The notes under the pieces: generated by a model | Told to the model about the DNA's origin: nothing | The model's input: only the letters and a program-made list of their open reading frames with translations | Databases searched by the model: none | Position numbers and translations under genes: made by a program | Assembly: GCA_024233545.1 (NCBI GenBank) | Contig: JACKPL010000001.1 | Coordinates: 124,001-188,000, forward strand | Origin: a bacterium | Lineage (GTDB): Bacteria > Auribacterota > Auribacteria > Auribacterales > Auribacteraceae | DNA length: 64,000 nucleotides | Direction: 5' to 3' | Part shown: in pieces, positions 53,839-62,296 of the stretch | Numbering within the stretch: position 1 is the first letter of the stretch | How the letters are laid out: each line of letters opens with the position of its first letter

Positions 53839-53990
53839 ACCACCCCCACTTTGAACTTTTTGTCCGAGGATTTGAAATCTATTTATGAGTTGGAAAGGCT
53901 GATAAAACACGGGTAGATGAATATCATGGCGCTTGCTGAATATAATTAGGTGCTTTCCCCTTTTTGCCTTCTTTTATTGGGTAAAAGCCA

Positions 53991-54740
53991 TTAGGATTTT
54001 GTTATCGGCCTGTATTTCACAATCGTGGCATTACCGTTTGCGTTCTTCCTCCGCCGCACTCGAAATGTTGAGCGCAATGATTCAATGATTTGGCTAAGCT
54101 TAGCGCCTGGATAGGTTCTCGGATCAAAATCTGGGTTTGATTGCTTTAAATAATTACCAACTAGAGACATGTTTGCCCACCCATCTTTGTCTTTGCACTG
54201 CTCCCAAGCCTTTTGTAGCAATGGGATTAAATCTTGAGCCGAGTGATCTTTCGTGAAAGATGGTTTTTGAATATTTTTCATCTCTCCAATATTTTCAGTA
54301 TAAATAAAATTATCACATGAATTCTGAAAAGAAACGGGAGTTTTTTTCTCGCCAACGCCATATACAATAATTTCCGATTCCCTAAGACGAGATGCCAGTT
54401 TAGTAAAATCACTATCACTGGAAACAAGTACGAATACATCAAACTCATCAAGATGGAGCAAATCCATGGCGTCAATTATCATGGAAGCATCGGTAGAGTT
54501 CTTGCCGGTTGTATAAGCAAATTGTTGTATAGGTTGAATTGCCAATTCGTTTAGCACCTGCTTCCAGTTTTTGAGGCAACTACTTGACCAATCACCATAT
54601 GCTCTTTTTATGACGATATGGCCATGTGCTGAAATTTCTTCCAAGATGTTTTTTACTTTCATCACTTGAGCATTATCTGCATCAATGAGGATAACGATCT
54701 TCTTTTGTTCATCTAAATTCTTCACTACGACCCCTTTCAC
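53991..54740 (-). CDS. NYN-domain (LabA/PIN-like) ribonuclease with OST-HTH domain
   Basis: A 249-residue protein. The N-terminal NYN domain has the PIN-like acidic residues: ILIDADNAQ, STDASMIIDAMDLL and LVSSDSDFTKLASRLRE, which together form a metal-dependent nuclease site. Residues about 165-245 form an OST-HTH/LOTUS domain (LIPLLQKAWEQ, GWANMSLVGNYLKQSNPDF), thought to bind RNA. This NYN-OST arrangement is known from bacteria, where RNA cleavage or defence-like functions are suggested but seldom shown. The gene is bracketed by a duplicated tRNA 3' end and could be cargo of a small integrated element. Confidence 0.88.
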   Translation of the reverse strand: MKGVVVKNLDEQKKIVILIDADNAQVMKVKNILEEISAHGHIVIKRAYGDWSSSCLKNWKQVLNELAIQPIQQFAYTTGKNSTDASMIIDAMDLLHLDEFDVFVLVSSDSDFTKLASRLRESEIIVYGVGEKKTPVSFQNSCDNFIYTENIGEMKNIQKPSFTKDHSAQDLIPLLQKAWEQCKDKDGWANMSLVGNYLKQSNPDFDPRTYPGAKLSQIIESLRSTFRVRRRKNANGNATIVKYRPITKS

Positions 54741-54981
54741 GGACAGAAAAGAAGACAGCAGTTATTTTTGAATCTTTTTTCTACATGCAAACAACACCGT
54801 GTAATCACATCCTCTTCTCTATAAATAGATTCGGTGACAAAGGCAAAAACTTAAACATTTAATCTCAGGGACTACATCAGCGATCGCTTAAACATCGTGT
54901 TTTTTGAATCTTTTAAACTTCTAACTGGTTAGAGATACATCGAAAATGTTGCCCATACCCTTGAGTGAACTTTAGAAAGAG

Positions 54982-55055
54982 TACGCCCGGCAGGATTCGA
55001 ACCTGCGACCCACGGATTAGAAGTCCGTTGCTCTATCCATCTGAGCTACGGGCGC
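54982..55055 (-). tRNA. tRNA-Arg (anticodon TCT)
   Basis: Read on the minus strand the 74 bases fold into a standard cloverleaf: acceptor GCGCCCG/CGGGCGT with one G-T pair, D arm with TAGCTCAGATGG, anticodon loop CTTCTAA (anticodon TCT, reading AGA/AGG), and T arm GCAGG-TTCGAAT-CCTGC. The 3' CCA is not encoded. The 3' end is duplicated 1.15 kb downstream. Confidence 0.95.
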
Positions 55056-55091
55056 ACAGCAAAGGAAACAATCAGGATTATGTGCCGGCAA

Positions 55092-55121
55092 CACTGAAAA
55101 TGCCGGCGGAAATTTTCAGTG
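55092..55121. repeat. 10-bp inverted repeat between comEC and tRNA
   Basis: CACTGAAAAT and ATTTTCAGTG are perfectly paired around a 10-base loop. No T run follows on either strand, so a terminator role for comEC is only possible. Confidence 0.35.
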
Positions 55122-55179
55122 ATAGTACCATGAATTCATCAGCAAGACAAGAAAATTGCTCTTACACCGCGGAAACCCA

Positions 55180-56826
55180 CTACCCCTGATACGCTATCCC
55201 CCATGCAATTATTGCACAATACGCCGCCGAAACAGCAATCAACTTCCACTTCGAACGCATCGGACTGATGAGTATACACGCTAAAACCGCATAATAAACT
55301 ATCAACCCCCACGATGGAAACGCGCCGAAATAAAAAGAACCGCTTCTCCATCCGGCAACAACATCTGCACCGGCAATCATTATCTTGAGGATCAGATAAT
55401 TACCCATATTGATAATCTGAGCGAATCCCGAGGATATAAACCCCGCAACAGACGCCGCCATTCCATTCATCACCACACAATACGTCAATCCTGCATAAAC
55501 AGCAGAAACAATGGCGCCGAGCGGCAAAAACAATCCGTTGCGATACGCGCTTAAAGGAGAAATTACGATCCATACGACGAACGTAATACATAACGCACGC
55601 ACTAGTGCATACCGCAAAAACTGTTCTCCGGCCTCTTTGCATATCGGATAAAAAATGATTATCCCTAATACCGCAAGAAATGAATACTGAAAACCATGAT
55701 CGAAAATCAAGTTAGGCAATACGAGCAGTTGCATCCACCCTGCGCAGATAACAGCATGAAGAGGATTACGTTCCCGCTTAAGAAAATCAGCCGTAAAATA
55801 CAGCACGATCATAACCACCGCTCTTACAATCGACACGCGAGCTCCGACCAGTACTAAATAAAAAAGCAAAACGAATATCATACCGGCAACAGCACATCCG
55901 CGCCGCATCCCGGCAAACTGCAGTAAAGTCAGTGTGATAAAGGCAAGGCACCCTACATGAAGCCCGGATATCACCAGCACATGAATCGTCCCAAGTGCGG
56001 CAAACCGGTCAAGCAGTTGACGGCTCACGTCAGGCTGTTCTCCAAAAACCATTGCCTGCAGTAATTCCGCTTCCTGCGTATAAGCGATACCATATTCGAG
56101 ATGTGCCAAAAAACGGTTCCGCATTGCATGAAACCACCGCGGCAGGCATCCGTCTGCAACAACAGCAAATTGATGTTTGCCTGTACATTTCGCAGTAAAC
56201 AGAATTGCGCGCCGTTGAAGATACTGATCGTATGTCAACGTTCGATTAAGCTGATAACGCACCGGAACCGTTACTTTAGTTGTACAACGGAGCGTATCGC
56301 CTATCTGAGGGAACGAATCGGTATCGTTATCATATAAATAGGCTAAAAATTTTGCGGGAGGCGTTTTGGTTCCGTTAATGGACTGCGCTCTTACAATACA
56401 TTTCGCCCTGCAGTGTGTACCGCGTACACGTATTTGCGGATACGATACTACAGTACCGGTAAGCTCCACTTTCTTTTTCTGTTCAACGCAAGGATCAAAA
56501 AAACGGCGGATACGCCCGTCTTTTTCATTTTCAATGCACATCCGCCCTAATCCGACAAGAAAGAATCCCGCCAGCAGGCACAACAAAACATACCGACTGC
56601 GCGCCATTGTCTTGCCTGCTGTAATGAATACTATTCCAAGAAAAAGCATTGCTAGTCCCGGCAATTTCAAATGACTGCCTGTTAGCAATCCGGCAATAAA
56701 GCAGGCCGCCGCCCAAGGAAGAAACGGTACTCTTTTCCCGGTTATCAATCGGGTAATATACTGCTGGCGCACGAGCAATTTCCTTATCTTTCGATAGATA
56801 GTACTCGATCTAAAACCCTTGCGCAA
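55180..56826 (-). CDS. comEC: ComEC/Rec2-type DNA uptake channel without hydrolase domain
   Basis: A membrane protein of about 548 residues. Two or three N-terminal spans precede a DUF4131-type OB-fold domain (about 85-195, with ELTGTVVSYPQIRV). The Competence domain follows (about 240-520), containing LLQAMVFGEQPDVS, IHVLVISGLHVG and SIVRAVVMIVLYF. ComEC carries single-stranded DNA across the inner membrane during transformation. The usual C-terminal metallo-beta-lactamase domain of about 250 residues is absent; the protein stops after the last span. The start is uncertain: a TTG at 56826 opens the longest frame and no good ATG is near. Confidence 0.82.
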   Translation of the reverse strand: MRKGFRSSTIYRKIRKLLVRQQYITRLITGKRVPFLPWAAACFIAGLLTGSHLKLPGLAMLFLGIVFITAGKTMARSRYVLLCLLAGFFLVGLGRMCIENEKDGRIRRFFDPCVEQKKKVELTGTVVSYPQIRVRGTHCRAKCIVRAQSINGTKTPPAKFLAYLYDNDTDSFPQIGDTLRCTTKVTVPVRYQLNRTLTYDQYLQRRAILFTAKCTGKHQFAVVADGCLPRWFHAMRNRFLAHLEYGIAYTQEAELLQAMVFGEQPDVSRQLLDRFAALGTIHVLVISGLHVGCLAFITLTLLQFAGMRRGCAVAGMIFVLLFYLVLVGARVSIVRAVVMIVLYFTADFLKRERNPLHAVICAGWMQLLVLPNLIFDHGFQYSFLAVLGIIIFYPICKEAGEQFLRYALVRALCITFVVWIVISPLSAYRNGLFLPLGAIVSAVYAGLTYCVVMNGMAASVAGFISSGFAQIINMGNYLILKIMIAGADVVAGWRSGSFYFGAFPSWGLIVYYAVLACILISPMRSKWKLIAVSAAYCAIIAWGIAYQG

Positions 56827-56861
56827 AAATAATCTTTAAAAAACGGAAGAATATGCGGTTT

Positions 56862-58091
56862 TTAGGGAGTAGGCATGAGTTTAAGGTATGCTGATATCAA
56901 TTTAGCGATATCCGGATCGTTCGGGAAATGAACCAATCCATCTTTGAGGGTAACGACTGCTTGTTCAACTTTGTTGGTACGGACATAGGTATGTGCAAGC
57001 AGTATGAGCAATCCTTTATTTTTCGGGCTGATATCCAACCCGCGGCGCGCAAAAAGAATAGCAGTGTTATAATCCTCCTGCCCAATTAAAGCGTTTGCCA
57101 TTCCTGCATAAAGACTGCTTTTGTCGGGATAACGCTTGATGAGGCGAGTATACAGCGTGACAGCCATTGCATAATTATTCTGCTGTAGATTAAACAACGC
57201 AATCCGGTATTCGATTAAAGGAGAGTTAGGCACATACGAACGTGCATAACTCCAGAGTTCTTGTGCAAGCTCTAAATCGTTTTGCGCATAATAATACTCC
57301 CCCGCAATAAAAAACAGCCATTGATAATATTCTGCCCATGCAGATTGTACTGCTGTCTTACGAAGGATATGATTGATTTGCGCTCCTATTGTGCTTATCG
57401 CTGTGATTTTACCGGTAAAAAACCATTCTGCAGTATCTAATAACACTTTTCCTACATCGATTTTTGAGGCTGTGCCACTGACAATTCGTTGTGCAATAGC
57501 GATTTCTTCTTCAGCACGTCCTACCGTTTTGCCAAGTTTATGCGCCATAGAATTGGATTCTATAAAACCGCCCATTTGCTGCCAAACAAAAATCTCTTTG
57601 AGCAATCCGGCGGCGGTTTGCTCTATGATGAGGTTGATCTGGCTCATCAATCCGCTATATCGGTAAATCCTGAATGTCTGTCCGCCTTTTCCATCATAGA
57701 TTTGTGTGGAAATGATGATCGAATCCCCGTCAACGATAAAATTACCTGCAATAAGTGCATCCGCATCGACCAATCCGCCGATGTATTGAATTTTGCTTGC
57801 CGTTGCAAGGCTTGTGCGTAAGTCAAGGTTGCGTTTGGCAATGCGGTTCATGATGACCGAAGAATCGATGATATTTAATTCCGCATACCGTTTTAATTCG
57901 CTTACCATTTTCTCACGAAGAGTCAGTTCAAGTATATCAAGCTGAGAACGCCCACTGTCATTAAAAAATTTTAAGACAGCAACGTTGATTTTTTCGGAAG
58001 CGGCTACGGTATTCTCAATCTCACTGTCAATAAGAATAAACGGTATTACGAACAGCCATACTCGCAGTACAGAATGAATGAATCGTTTCAT
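56862..58091 (-). CDS. CsgG-like/TPR exported protein
   Basis: A 409-residue exported protein. After a signal peptide (to about 31) residues 33-170 resemble the CsgG/FlgO-type beta domain: INVAVLKFFNDSGRSQLDIL, NIIDSSVIMNRI, DADALIAGNFIVDGDSIII. Residues about 265-405 form four TPR units (clearest SSLYAGMANALIGQEDY and TAILFARRGLDISPKNKGL). Such proteins often aid secretion or sense envelope state. The ATG overlaps the stop of the peptidase-MA gene (ATGA), so the two are translationally coupled. Confidence 0.82.
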   Translation of the reverse strand: MKRFIHSVLRVWLFVIPFILIDSEIENTVAASEKINVAVLKFFNDSGRSQLDILELTLREKMVSELKRYAELNIIDSSVIMNRIAKRNLDLRTSLATASKIQYIGGLVDADALIAGNFIVDGDSIIISTQIYDGKGGQTFRIYRYSGLMSQINLIIEQTAAGLLKEIFVWQQMGGFIESNSMAHKLGKTVGRAEEEIAIAQRIVSGTASKIDVGKVLLDTAEWFFTGKITAISTIGAQINHILRKTAVQSAWAEYYQWLFFIAGEYYYAQNDLELAQELWSYARSYVPNSPLIEYRIALFNLQQNNYAMAVTLYTRLIKRYPDKSSLYAGMANALIGQEDYNTAILFARRGLDISPKNKGLLILLAHTYVRTNKVEQAVVTLKDGLVHFPNDPDIAKLISAYLKLMPTP

Positions 58092-59452
58092 TGTTGTGCC
58101 TGTTTTATTTGCTTTTGAATTTTCTGTTCCATAAGCGCTTTATTTTCAAGCGCTATGACATCTAGCATTTTATCCTTTGCATTGATAATCTTTGCCTGAA
58201 TTGCTGTATCCAGTTCGTCGACTGTTATTCCTGTCGCCTTGAATACTGCTTCTCCTACCGGAACGTTTCGTTTCAATAATTCAAGTAATTCCAGTAATTT
58301 TTCAATGCCGAATTCATTTACCAAATAACTCATTCCTAAAAATGATTTTAAGTATGCCAGCTTGACTGATGAATCCATATCAAGATGAAAATCAGGCCCT
58401 TTGCGCACACCGTTGAACCGTTCAAGGTTTTTCAAATGAAAATGGACGCTCTCCAGATCAAGATTATTCAGTGCATCAAGGGAAATATCGGCGACAGTTC
58501 CTGATACAACCTGCGCCATGCCTTCGTTGATCCAAAACGGGCAATTGTCGTTGGTAAGATACCGCAACAGCACATGCGTATACTCATGCAGTACAACTTT
58601 ACGAAGGAACTGGCGGTCATCTAGTTTAGGGCTGATTTTTACTCGGATTTTTCCGTCATACAATCCCGCAATGCTGTCCTGAGCAGACGTAACGGCTTGA
58701 AAATCTTCAGGCTCATAGATTATTACGATAACGTCTGATAGGGGAAAATAGTGAAAAATCCTCCCGATATTGACGTATCCTTCCTGCAAATAGACCATAA
58801 TCTGCTGTGCAAACTCGGCATGGGTTTCGTTATATTTTATTTTAAATGGATGCAAAGCGGCTACTTTATAATTCTTTTGGATATTCCATTCTTTTTGGGC
58901 CCGTTCAATTTTTATTTTCAATGTTTCATTGTACGGTTCTTTTTTATGCGATGTTGCCCAATATCGTATAGCCTGCTCAAGATTGCCTTGCTGAAAATAG
59001 ACTTCTCCAAGCATACTCATTACTGCAGGGCTGTACGGCGCATAAATTTCGGCAATCTTCAGAGAACCTTCCGCTAAGGTATAATCGCCGTTATCCAGAT
59101 ACATGGAAGCAAGGAGAAGATGCGTATCGGGAATCGAATCGTCAAGTTCAAGCGCTTTGAGAAGGCGTTGAATTGCTTCGTCAAACTTGCCGCTGTTTTT
59201 ATCTTTTATCGCTTGTCCGATATACGCACTGATAAGGTTGCCGCGCACTATTCCGTCATGTTCGTTGAGAGCATACGCTTTACTGAAATGCCCGATCGCC
59301 TCAGTGTAGTCTTTATTATTGTAGAATTGTTTTCCCGTTTCGTTAAAAGACTTGATTTGACGATACTCCACACGTTCAACGGCAAACAGAACCTTATCGC
59401 TACCGGCTACAACAACAAACAGAAAAAAGAAAAAAAATATTTTTGGTTTCAT
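58088..59452 (-). CDS. TPR protein with peptidase MA (gluzincin) domain
   Basis: A 454-residue exported protein. The signal peptide (to about 25) is followed by four TPR units at about 30-190. Then comes a zinc-peptidase domain of the MA clan with His289-Glu-Tyr-Thr-His293 (VVLHEYTHVLLRYL) and the downstream NEGMAQ helix that supplies the glutamate ligand. A coiled tail rich in Gln and Lys ends the protein. It probably degrades or processes envelope proteins; the substrate is unknown. It forms a two-gene operon with the CsgG-like protein and lacks a clear Shine-Dalgarno. Confidence 0.87.
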   Translation of the reverse strand: MKPKIFFFFFLFVVVAGSDKVLFAVERVEYRQIKSFNETGKQFYNNKDYTEAIGHFSKAYALNEHDGIVRGNLISAYIGQAIKDKNSGKFDEAIQRLLKALELDDSIPDTHLLLASMYLDNGDYTLAEGSLKIAEIYAPYSPAVMSMLGEVYFQQGNLEQAIRYWATSHKKEPYNETLKIKIERAQKEWNIQKNYKVAALHPFKIKYNETHAEFAQQIMVYLQEGYVNIGRIFHYFPLSDVIVIIYEPEDFQAVTSAQDSIAGLYDGKIRVKISPKLDDRQFLRKVVLHEYTHVLLRYLTNDNCPFWINEGMAQVVSGTVADISLDALNNLDLESVHFHLKNLERFNGVRKGPDFHLDMDSSVKLAYLKSFLGMSYLVNEFGIEKLLELLELLKRNVPVGEAVFKATGITVDELDTAIQAKIINAKDKMLDVIALENKALMEQKIQKQIKQAQQ

Positions 59453-59573
59453 TATCGTTAAACGCCTTTACATAAAACGCAACTTCCGTTTTTATCTTTC
59501 CCCACTTTAATTTTAGCATATCGTATCTCACGAAATAAAGAATAAGTTTGCCATTCAGAAGCCTGCATATGCT

Positions 59574-60350
59574 TTATCTCACACTGGAAAGAGCATACCT
59601 TACGCCGATTTGCGTGAGCGATTCGACGACAAAAGGGGTATATTCATATAACAATCTACTGCTTGTAGAACCGGAAGCAACACCAATCGCGGCTTTAAAC
59701 CCTGCATTTTCAGCCATGAGAATATCATTTATTTCATCTCCAATACATACCGTCTTTTCCGAGACAACGCCACACTGCCTGCTTAATAGAGCCGCCTGCT
59801 CAGCGAAAGGTTTAGTTTTATTTACCGAGTCCGGTCCGGCAACAGCAGAGAAATATTCAGATAATTCTGCCTTTTCAAGGTACAGTTTTGCCCGAGAATA
59901 ACTATCCGGTTCCGCTAAAGCTATCGTCGTTTCGCTTGCCGCAAGGGATTTAATCAGCAGTTCTGCACCGGCTAATGGTTTGAGTAAATCGTCAAGGTAT
60001 TCGATTGATGCATCATCAGCATGACGAAAAGACTCTTTGCAGGCACATGCCGTATCGATATTGAGCGTTGCGTTCAGGTACCGGATAACCGAATCGAGTG
60101 TTTCTTGGCGGGAACATATATTTACCGGAGCGAATGATTTATGACGATATCTTTCAATATCGAATTCCATAACGCTTATCAGCTCGTTATACATCGATTC
60201 AGGCAAATCAAAGCAACTGCACAATGCTTCGGCACGCAATACTGCCATTCCATGACAGTAGGCATGCATGTCGAATAGTGTTCCTATGCTATCAAAAATC
60301 ACCAGTTCTACATCACTGATTATACTGTTGTTTACGTGAAGGTTTATCAT
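59574..60350 (-). CDS. HAD-superfamily hydrolase with altered first motif
   Basis: A 258-residue HAD protein. Motif I is VIFDSIGTLFD with the nucleophile Asp20 intact, while the acid/base Asp two residues later is Ile22. Motif III/IV are present: Lys in NKTKPFAEQ and GDEINDILMAENAGF. DxD is required by phosphatases of the family; DxY/DxA variants occur in dehalogenases and phosphonatases. Function is therefore open: dehalogenase-like or a non-phosphatase. The cap helices are of the C1 type. AAGGGGA is 7 bases before the ATG. Confidence 0.8.
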   Translation of the reverse strand: MINLHVNNSIISDVELVIFDSIGTLFDMHAYCHGMAVLRAEALCSCFDLPESMYNELISVMEFDIERYRHKSFAPVNICSRQETLDSVIRYLNATLNIDTACACKESFRHADDASIEYLDDLLKPLAGAELLIKSLAASETTIALAEPDSYSRAKLYLEKAELSEYFSAVAGPDSVNKTKPFAEQAALLSRQCGVVSEKTVCIGDEINDILMAENAGFKAAIGVASGSTSSRLLYEYTPFVVESLTQIGVRYALSSVR

Positions 60351-60676
60351 TCAGAGTCCCCTTTCGCATCAAAATCGCACAGTTGTTTTTTCAAAGCGGT
60401 TTAATAATAAATGAATGAAAATGCCTGTTGAAAATCTTGAATAACGGGCATAAAGTGTCCAGCTTCTGCCGCATTTTCCTACACAATTCTCTTTATTAGG
60501 ACGGCATCCCGAATATATCGGCATGAAAAAAGGGTAAAGAGCAATATTCATTCCCTAACCATTACAAATCATCTTTATAAAAAAGCATGGTATATACTGC
60601 TTATTTAGTGTTAGTATAGCGGTTCTGGAATTCACGCATTAAACTTACCAAAATGAACAGATGAAAGGCGCATACA
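60351..60676. other. 326-bp spacer, no gene seen
   Basis: The divergent HAD and AEC genes are separated by AT-rich sequence without a convincing gene, repeat or terminator. A 60-codon frame on the minus strand has no family resemblance or ribosome-binding site. Confidence 0.4.
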
Positions 60677-61639
60677 ATGGACGCAAGCCCATGGTTCATT
60701 TTTCAAAACACTTTATCCTTGATGCTTCAGATTGCAGTTATTGGAGGAATCGGCTATATCGCATTCGCCCGCGGCATGATCAGCGAATCGAGCTTGTTGG
60801 TACTCTCGCGGCTGGTAATAGAAATTTCGTTTCCCTGTTATGCATTTACCCACATCATAAAAAACCTCGAAATCGAGAATTTGTTCAGCCTTATCTGGTT
60901 GCCGATAGCAAGCATAGCGCTCCTCGGAATCTCTTATCTTATATCGCTGGCATATCTGAAGATTGATTCAAAGGTACAAGAAAAAAGCGAATTTGCGCTG
61001 TTAGCAACATTTCAAAATGCAGTGTATATTCCTATCCCAATCATCTCTTCACTTTTCGAAGGCACAGCACAAAGCAGAATGTTTATGTATCTTTTTATAT
61101 TCAACATCCCTTTTTCAGCATTGATGTTTACAGTCGCAACTCATGTGTTCCGGCATTCGAAAGGATATCCGTTCTCATGGAGGGCACTGTTCAGCAACCC
61201 GGTTATAGCGGTACTAGTCGGGCTCGCCAGCGTATATACCGGCATACATACGCATATCCCTCTAACCATTAAATCAAGTATGGAGATGATGGGGAAAATT
61301 ACCGTGCCTCTTGTTATGTTTGTCATCGGAAGCACCATCTATTTGAACTACCAATCAAAAATTCGCGCATGTATAAAAACGATTCTGAAAGTATCTGCAA
61401 TAAAATTGATCGCTGTACCGGTCATTGTATTAGCGGTGATAAAACTGCTCCCGATCTCCCATGAATTTGCATTTCTCTTTTTGTTGGAGGCATGTATGCC
61501 TGCGGCATCGACGCTGTCACTCATTGCCCGCAAAGAAGAAGCTGACTACAAATTGGTTGGCGCAGTAATTTTATGGAGCTATCTCTTTTCTCTGATCACA
61601 GTGCCTCTTTTCATAACATTATATTTTGCACTTAGATAA
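60677..61639 (+). CDS. AEC-family transporter (auxin efflux carrier-like permease)
   Basis: A 320-residue integral membrane protein with ten spans in two five-span halves. The AEC signatures are present: a conserved helix LVLSRLVIEISFPCYAF in the first half, FQNAVYIPIPIISSLF with the Asn-x-x-(Y/F) kink, and LLEACMPAASTLSLIARKEEAD in the last third. Members export organic anions, amino acids or malonate. No neighbour hints at the substrate. The start at 60677 follows GAAAGGCG by a short distance. Confidence 0.88.
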   Translation: MDASPWFIFQNTLSLMLQIAVIGGIGYIAFARGMISESSLLVLSRLVIEISFPCYAFTHIIKNLEIENLFSLIWLPIASIALLGISYLISLAYLKIDSKVQEKSEFALLATFQNAVYIPIPIISSLFEGTAQSRMFMYLFIFNIPFSALMFTVATHVFRHSKGYPFSWRALFSNPVIAVLVGLASVYTGIHTHIPLTIKSSMEMMGKITVPLVMFVIGSTIYLNYQSKIRACIKTILKVSAIKLIAVPVIVLAVIKLLPISHEFAFLFLLEACMPAASTLSLIARKEEADYKLVGAVILWSYLFSLITVPLFITLYFALR

Positions 61640-61678
61640 AATAAAGTAGTTTAGATAAACAGCATACGGCAAGAAAGA

Positions 61679-62296
61679 TTATCGTTCGGTAATAATAAAC
61701 AATCCTTCTACAGCAAATAGATTAGGGTTTATACGGGCAATGAGGTTTTGTCCAAAATACCCCATATCGATTTCCTGAAGGATATGAATGTCTTTTTGTT
61801 TGCAGAACACGCGAAAATCGCGGATAGTCAAAAAACGGATATTTACCGTATCGTACCATTCAAACGGAAGATGGGATGTTTTAGGCATCCGCCCGCTAAA
61901 AAACAATTGCGCACGCAACTGCCAATGAGCAAAATTCGGAAAACTGACAATCGCTTTTTTGCCGACACGCAACATTTCTTTTATCACAAACTCCGGTTTA
62001 TGGGTTGCCTGCAATGTTTGATTTAAGATGACATAGTCGTACGATTTATCCTGATACTCTGCTAACCCCTCATCAATGTTCCCTTGAAAGACTGACAACC
62101 CTTTGGTTATACATTGAATGATGTTCTTTTCATTGATATCAACACCGCGCCCGTTGACCTGCCGTTCATGTATCAGCCGATAAAGCAGTTCTCCATTGCC
62201 GCATCCTAAATCGAGTACTTTGCTTCTCGGTTCAATAAGCGAAAGAATCAATTCATAGTCGGCATGGTATGGTGCATTACTTTTTGTCCGAAGCAT
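61679..62296 (-). CDS. metW: Methionine biosynthesis protein MetW
   Basis: A 205-residue class I methyltransferase-fold protein. The SAM-binding motif VLDLGCGNGELL, the GVDIN acid-residue motif and the ILNQTLQATHKPEFVIKEMLRVGKKAIVSFPNFAHW block are all diagnostic of MetW. In several bacteria MetW forms a partner of MetX and is required for homoserine acetylation. The ATG at 62296 has AAGGAG 7 bases upstream. It overlaps the metX end by 20 bp, so coupling is likely. An open frame up to 62338 has no signal. Confidence 0.92.
   Translation of the reverse strand: MLRTKSNAPYHADYELILSLIEPRSKVLDLGCGNGELLYRLIHERQVNGRGVDINEKNIIQCITKGLSVFQGNIDEGLAEYQDKSYDYVILNQTLQATHKPEFVIKEMLRVGKKAIVSFPNFAHWQLRAQLFFSGRMPKTSHLPFEWYDTVNIRFLTIRDFRVFCKQKDIHILQEIDMGYFGQNLIARINPNLFAVEGLFIITER

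Larger units (their letters stand above)
53396..53990. other. Spacer with REPIN and att-like repeat, no intact gene
   Basis: About 600 bases in which no intact frame is supported. It contains the inverted repeat at 53613-53691 and the 16-bp duplicate of the tRNA end at 53823-53838. Confidence 0.5.

Noticed and set aside
60369..60551. 60-codon minus-strand ORF in the HAD-AEC spacer
   Set aside because: No ribosome-binding site, no recognisable domain, composition like spacer sequence.
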